64,000 nt of DNA, taken from positions 42,623,556-42,687,555 of the forward strand of contig OX419336.1 in assembly GCA_948470475.1 (NCBI GenBank), written 5' to 3'. Below are positions 59,954 to 64,000 of this stretch, piece by piece. This stretch comes from Galaxea fascicularis (taxonomy: Eukaryota; Cnidaria; Anthozoa; Scleractinia; Euphylliidae). Position 1 is the stretch's first letter. Every line of letters begins with the position of its first letter. The notes beneath the pieces are model-generated. The model was not told where the DNA came from, did not search any database, and saw only the letters and a list, made by a program, of their open reading frames with translations. Both the position numbers and the translations under genes were made by a program.

Positions 59954-60211
59954 ATGGCGGATGGAGAGCGTCGAAGCGTCTTTTCCGACCGGTCGAGAAA
60001 CGGTCGGGCCTACAAATCAAGCCCACTTTTAAACTCAATTAGAAAATACCAAGCATCAGAGAAGAGTTCCTTGTCAGAAAGCTTCGAAGCACCGAAATGT
60101 TACGGAACTACACGAAATCCCCTGCAACCACAGTGCGAAGTGAAGTTGATAGGCCACATTCTTGAAGCTACGGATACACTGCAAGGATTAGCGATAAAAT
60201 ACGGAGTAACG
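59954..60211 (+). CDS. LYSMD1/2-like: LysM-domain protein, first coding exon (partial gene)
   Basis: Begins MADGERRSVFSDRSRNG and runs 86 codons to a donor (GTAACG|GTGAGT). Residues 61-86 (GHILEATDTLQGLAIKYGVT core) are the start of a LysM domain as found in LYSMD1/LYSMD2, which have a disordered basic/Ser-rich N-terminus followed by one LysM. The split after IKYGVT falls in phase 0. An out-of-frame ATG lies 7 bp upstream (59947) and opens a short overlapping frame. I could not find the next exon (expected to continue the domain with a segment like xQIKRANxL) in the remaining window, so the gene probably continues beyond a long intron. Animal LYSMD proteins are intracellular; their function is not well defined. 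Confidence 0.8.
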
Positions 60212-61079
60212 GTGAGTAAAGCCTTTACGGAAAACACATTTCACTTTAAACGTTATCTTAAACCATGTTCACGCGGCATTCTGTAAAAACCGCATTGGAA
60301 AAAAGTATTGTTTATATAAGAACTTATTTGAACATGTATATTAAGCTTTTAAAAGCTTATATTAATTGCCTTATTTTACAACGTTCTCGAATTTCCAGTT
60401 AACCTTAATTTAATACTGCATGATTTCTTCGCAGGTTTTGCAGTTTTATTGTAATCATTTTTTCACACTCCGCAAATTTCAGTCTGCTCGTACTAGTTTC
60501 CGTTTCCGATCTGGGGAATTTACCAAGATATCTATTGCGAGTACCCAGGGCGTAACACATCGATAATTCCGACAACTCGATCGAAATCGATAAACATCGA
60601 TAATAATTAATCGCTGATGCTCAACAACAGCAATAAAATGTGACAAACGACTTAGTTGTGACTCATCTTTACTTTTTAAAAATCAATGTTAAAAATTGCC
60701 CATAATCTGGCATAATGCATCTGAGCCTGTGCAACAAAGCAGACAAAACACTAGCATACATGTTGATTCTCAAATTCCCTTGTCTCTTAAGCCTAGCTTT
60801 TCAAAATTAGGGTTAGGAGACAAACAAAATTGATTTTCAACCCAAGTTAAAGTGATTAGACTTCTAGGCAAGGAAAGTTAGGTTGCAACGAAAGAAGAAG
60901 GGATAAATATTGCAAGGGATGCTGACAATAGCAGTTCTGTAAATTTGCACAATCAGCAAGGTCAAAGTCAACGTCAAAGGAAATCAAAGTCAAATAGAGT
61001 CACTCATCAAGCTACTCATGAACACAAGAAATCTGAACACTCCAAGCAACAAACGAGAACAACTACGAGAATGATCGTA
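60212..61079. other. Probable LysM-gene intron, no recognised element
   Basis: AT-rich sequence after the donor at 60212. No exon, domain or clear repeat is visible until the LINE at about 61080. Confidence 0.4.
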
Positions 61080-62654
61080 TCACAGTAGTTGTAGGTGACT
61101 CCATCATCAAAAATTTGCAAGGAAGAAAGCTGGGCAGAGATGTGGGGCACTGAGGAGTTGTGAAGCCTTTCCCTGGGGCAACTGTACACGATATGAAGTC
61201 TCATATCATTCCAACAATTGAAAAATCTCCAGACCAAATCTGCCTGCACATTGGAACGAATGACCTGTGATCTAATGAGCCCAATATGGTTGCAGATGCA
61301 ATTGTCGATCTGGCAAGGGAGATTAAGAGTTCCTGTGATGCTGAAATTGTCTTATCCGAAGTAACAACTCGGAATGATGCTCACTGTGATGGGGTGAAAA
61401 CTATAAACCGTCGGCTAAGGCAGTTTTGTAGGCAAAATGGATGGAAAGTGATAAGTCATGCTAATATTACCTTGAACGGACTCAACAAAGGCGGATTACA
61501 TTTGAATAAGGAACGTAATGACTTGTTACATAAAAAATTTGTAAATTTTTTAAAGAATAATTGGTAAATGCCGTGGTTTTCCTAGACTTGAAAAAAGCAT
61601 TTGATACCGTTGATTATGATGTTCTCTTAGCTAAACTTAGTCTGTATGGAATACAGGAGCCTGCTTCTGATTGGTTTAAGTCGTACCTAAGCAACCATAC
61701 TCAGAAATGTGTTGTTAACGGTTTGCTTTCTAAAGTCTGTTCTCTGGGTTGTGGGGTCCCTCAGGGAACTATCCGTGGCCCTCTCCTATTTTTGATCTAT
61801 ATCAATGATTTGCCAAATTGTTTATCATTCTGCCAACCTAGGATGTATGCAGACGATACTCACATAACATATGCTAGCACAGACTTAAACTCAATACAAA
61901 CTAGTCTGACTTCCACAAATGGCCTCTCTGCAACAAACTTACTCTGAATACGACTAAAACTGAGTTTATGTTAATTGGCTCTAGACGGAAACTGAGTACT
62001 TTATCTGAATCCCTTGAACTTTCGATAGATAATGTTTCTATAGAACAAGTATCCACTACTAAATCACTTGGGATTCTTATTGATGATAACATGGCATGGC
62101 ATAGTCATATCCACCAACTGTCCAAAAAGATTGCCTCCGGCATTGGTGCCATAAAGCAAATTAGGCCTTTAGTTCCACCAGATATACTGCATTACATCTA
62201 CAATGCCTTAATACAACCCCATTTTGATTACTGTAGTATTGTCTGGGGTAATTGCGGTAAAACGCTCTTCGAAAAATTACAAAAGCTTCAGAATCGTACT
62301 GCCTGCGTTTTGACTTCCTCCTCCTATAATGCTGACGCTGCGTACTTGTTACGACAGCTTGGATGGAAAGACCTAAATGCCCAACATCAAATTCATGTAG
62401 CTTTAATGGTGTTTAAAGCTCGTAATGATCTCGCTCCTGACTACTTATCCACTATGTTCACTGAGCGCAGTACGTCAGGATATGTCTTAAGAGACTCTAC
62501 AAATAAATTAAATGTCCCTTTACCCAGAACCAACTATCTAAAAAGGAGCTTTAACTATAGAGGTGCAACTCTCTGGAACAGTCTACCCTGCAATCTAAGA
62601 CAAGTAAAATCTCTAGATCTTTTTAAACAATTATTAAACCTTCATGTTAGTTAA
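61080..62654 (+). mobile_element. Dead LINE 3: SGNH-hydrolase ORF1 joined to mid-reverse transcriptase
   Basis: The 5' part (61088-61566) reads as an SGNH/GDSL esterase-type domain: GDSIIKNLQGRKLGRDV, ICLHIGTNDL, then a C-terminal LNKGGLHLNKERNDLL motif with the Asp/His-type block region. Two stops interrupt it. At 61566 a stop is followed directly by NAVVFLDLKKAFDTVDYDVL, the middle of a reverse transcriptase, then [32 protein letters not shown] and the C-terminal LGILIDDNMAWHSHI, LIQPHFDYCSIVWGN and WNSLPCNLRQVKSL. The endonuclease and the first part of the reverse transcriptase are missing. Esterase-type ORF1 proteins are known from CR1/L2-clade LINEs. Confidence 0.88.
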
Positions 62655-63349
62655 ATATAATTAAGGTGGCTCTATATAGTAATACCTTTTGTTCTGCAAT
62701 TAAAATACACCTGACTAAATTTGTATTTTTTTAACCAATGTTTCCAAAGATCATATTATAAGTTACAGAAATGAGTAGCTAAGGTTTTATTTGTTCCATA
62801 AATGTCTACTTTTCTTATCGAATACTGTTGCTATGGCAACCACAAGCGGGATAAAATGGTTCAGGAAGCAATCCCACCAAACTTCTAGGCAGATTTTCAC
62901 GGTTTTTACACGGTAAAATTTCGCTGTTTTTGGTTTAACGATGTATATTGTGGTGACGCCTGATCTCTAAAGTTCTCGAGAAAATCCCTACATACGTTTC
63001 CCCAGTTTTCATTATTTTCGTTTTTAACGTTTATCGCATTTGTGTATGTAGAAAAATTGCTGTTATTTTGCATGTAATAAAAACATAGAAAATACTGTCA
63101 TCATGGCGATTTTCAAAAAAATTCACCGTCCAGATTGCGCGCAAAAGACTTTTTTAGTTGCTGAAAAATGCCCCTCAAACGCGCTCCTTTAGAGGTGACG
63201 TCAGCAGAACAAGAATTCTTCTAGTTACAGGTTTGCGCATGCTCGGGCCTTGTGTACTGCTCCAAGGCTCCAGAAATCGCACGTGGGGGACATTTCGGCG
63301 AAAGAAATTAGACTTTCCTTGCAACAGCTTACCCCAAAAACGTAAAACT
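62655..63349. other. No recognised gene; one RFX-type X-box motif
   Basis: No coding evidence. GTTGCTATGGCAAC at 62827-62840 fits the RFX X-box pattern (inverted half-sites with a 2-bp spacer), but the surrounding sequence may itself be repetitive. The part next to 63350 may be 3' UTR of the exonuclease gene. Confidence 0.35.
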
Positions 63350-64000
63350 TCATGGATTTTCTGTCTGCTGAATTCTGGCTTTCTTCTTTTGAAAGTGTTC
63401 AACGATACTGGCCAGGATTCGTTTTGTCTTGGTGACCCGCGGAGATTTGTTCGCTGTTGCATTGGAAGCAGGAGGAAGCGACAACACGCCAATCAGTGCC
63501 TTCTCTCCAAATTTCTCAAAAATATCCTCCAGATGTTGATACGAAAGTCCAGTTCCCGCGATTTTCTCGACTATTTGTTGTTTTACAGGAAAAGATGGAT
63601 CGGTTGGATGGTAAAGTTTACCTTTAAAAGTCTGCACTAGCGCATGGCGATGATCTAGGTACTTCATGTCGTCTTCTGCGTGTTTTGTGGTGCACATGAT
63701 CTCCGTTAACATCTCGTCGCTAATGTTGAGGCTGGAATTGAACAGGATTTTTCTTAGTGCTCTTACGTCTTCCATTGCATCATGCGCAGGGAAACTTTGG
63801 TTGAACAGCTTTTGGTAAATTGACGCTTGGTTGGTTTTTACAGTCGAACCATCTGTTGACATCAGTGACGGATGTTTGCATTTCACAAGTTTCTTCATCA
63901 AGGGAAGACTGTCAGAGAAAAACACGTTCAAGGACGACAGGCTTTGGCAGAACTGGTTTCCACCTTGACGAAGAAGAGTAGGCGTATCGAAGACTTGCGA
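63350..64000 (-). CDS. DnaQ-like (DEDDh) exonuclease, C-terminal part, open at the window edge
   Basis: A minus-strand frame of 216 codons runs from the window edge to a stop at 63350. It contains the third exonuclease motif AHDAMEDVRALRKIL (HxAxxD pattern), preceded by LPLMKKLVK and a TNQASIYQKLF helix, matching the end of RNase T/DnaQ-fold exonucleases. After the domain come about 120 residues with no recognised fold, ending in a basic KRILASIVEHFQKKKARI tail. The first two acidic motifs should lie to the right of the window. It could be a cellular nuclease or a domesticated/mobile-element-associated one; similar DEDDh proteins are numerous in cnidarian genomes, from memory and unverified. 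No frame breaks are seen. Confidence 0.65.
   Translation of the reverse strand, partial: SQVFDTPTLLRQGGNQFCQSLSSLNVFFSDSLPLMKKLVKCKHPSLMSTDGSTVKTNQASIYQKLFNQSFPAHDAMEDVRALRKILFNSSLNISDEMLTEIMCTTKHAEDDMKYLDHRHALVQTFKGKLYHPTDPSFPVKQQIVEKIAGTGLSYQHLEDIFEKFGEKALIGVLSLPPASNATANKSPRVTKTKRILASIVEHFQKKKARIQQTENP

Noticed and set aside
63158..63640. 160-codon plus-strand frame
   Set aside because: Antisense to the exonuclease frame, with no domain; treated as its shadow.

Overview
The window is nuclear DNA of an animal: AT-rich, with spliced genes, short GT-AG introns and many decayed transposable elements. Gene content and repeat types point to an anthozoan cnidarian, most likely a coral or close relative. 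That assignment is inferred from conserved protein families and repeat character, not from a species marker.

Region by region. (1) 1-2940: no recognisable gene. (2) 2970-4921, plus strand: a compact four-exon inhibitory Smad (Smad6/7 type, 377 aa). Two perfect GTCTAGAC Smad-binding palindromes lie just upstream. (3) 4922-17362: no gene recognised, but several inverted-repeat (MITE-like) elements and dispersed repeats. (4) 17363-35159, minus strand: a complete 17-exon dymeclin (DYM) gene of 672 codons, its introns full of nested and foldback repeats. (5) 35160-35613: a 454-bp interval with DYM and MEAK7 diverging from it. (6) 35614-46279, plus strand: a 13-exon TLDc-domain gene matching MEAK7 (457 aa). 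(7) 47112-48086, minus strand: a class A GPCR with a single coding exon, tail to tail with MEAK7. (8) About 48650-58685: two dead LINEs (one interrupted by a MITE, one with a 2A-like motif), hAT-like MITEs and foldback repeats, followed by a tRNA-type SINE to 59136. (9) 59954-60211, plus strand: first coding exon of a LysM-domain gene (LYSMD1/2 type) that runs past what can be recognised here. (10) 61080-62654: a rearranged LINE joining an SGNH-hydrolase ORF1 to the middle of a reverse transcriptase. (11) 63350-64000, minus strand: the C-terminal part of a DnaQ-like exonuclease, open to the window edge.

The cellular genes form separate transcription units. The I-Smad acts in TGF-beta/BMP feedback, dymeclin at the Golgi, MEAK7 in lysosomal mTOR signalling, and the GPCR is an orphan. 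Dymeclin and MEAK7 share one putative bidirectional promoter, and both start with an MGxxxS N-myristoylation pattern. The most unusual features are the twin Smad sites on the I-Smad gene, a 62-bp tandem duplication that copies a DYM 5' splice site, a 76-bp near-perfect hairpin 9 bp past another DYM splice donor, and a long-inverted-repeat element whose three copies all carry target-site duplications of differing length. Exon models were built by hand from reading-frame continuity and splice consensus and have not been checked against transcripts.
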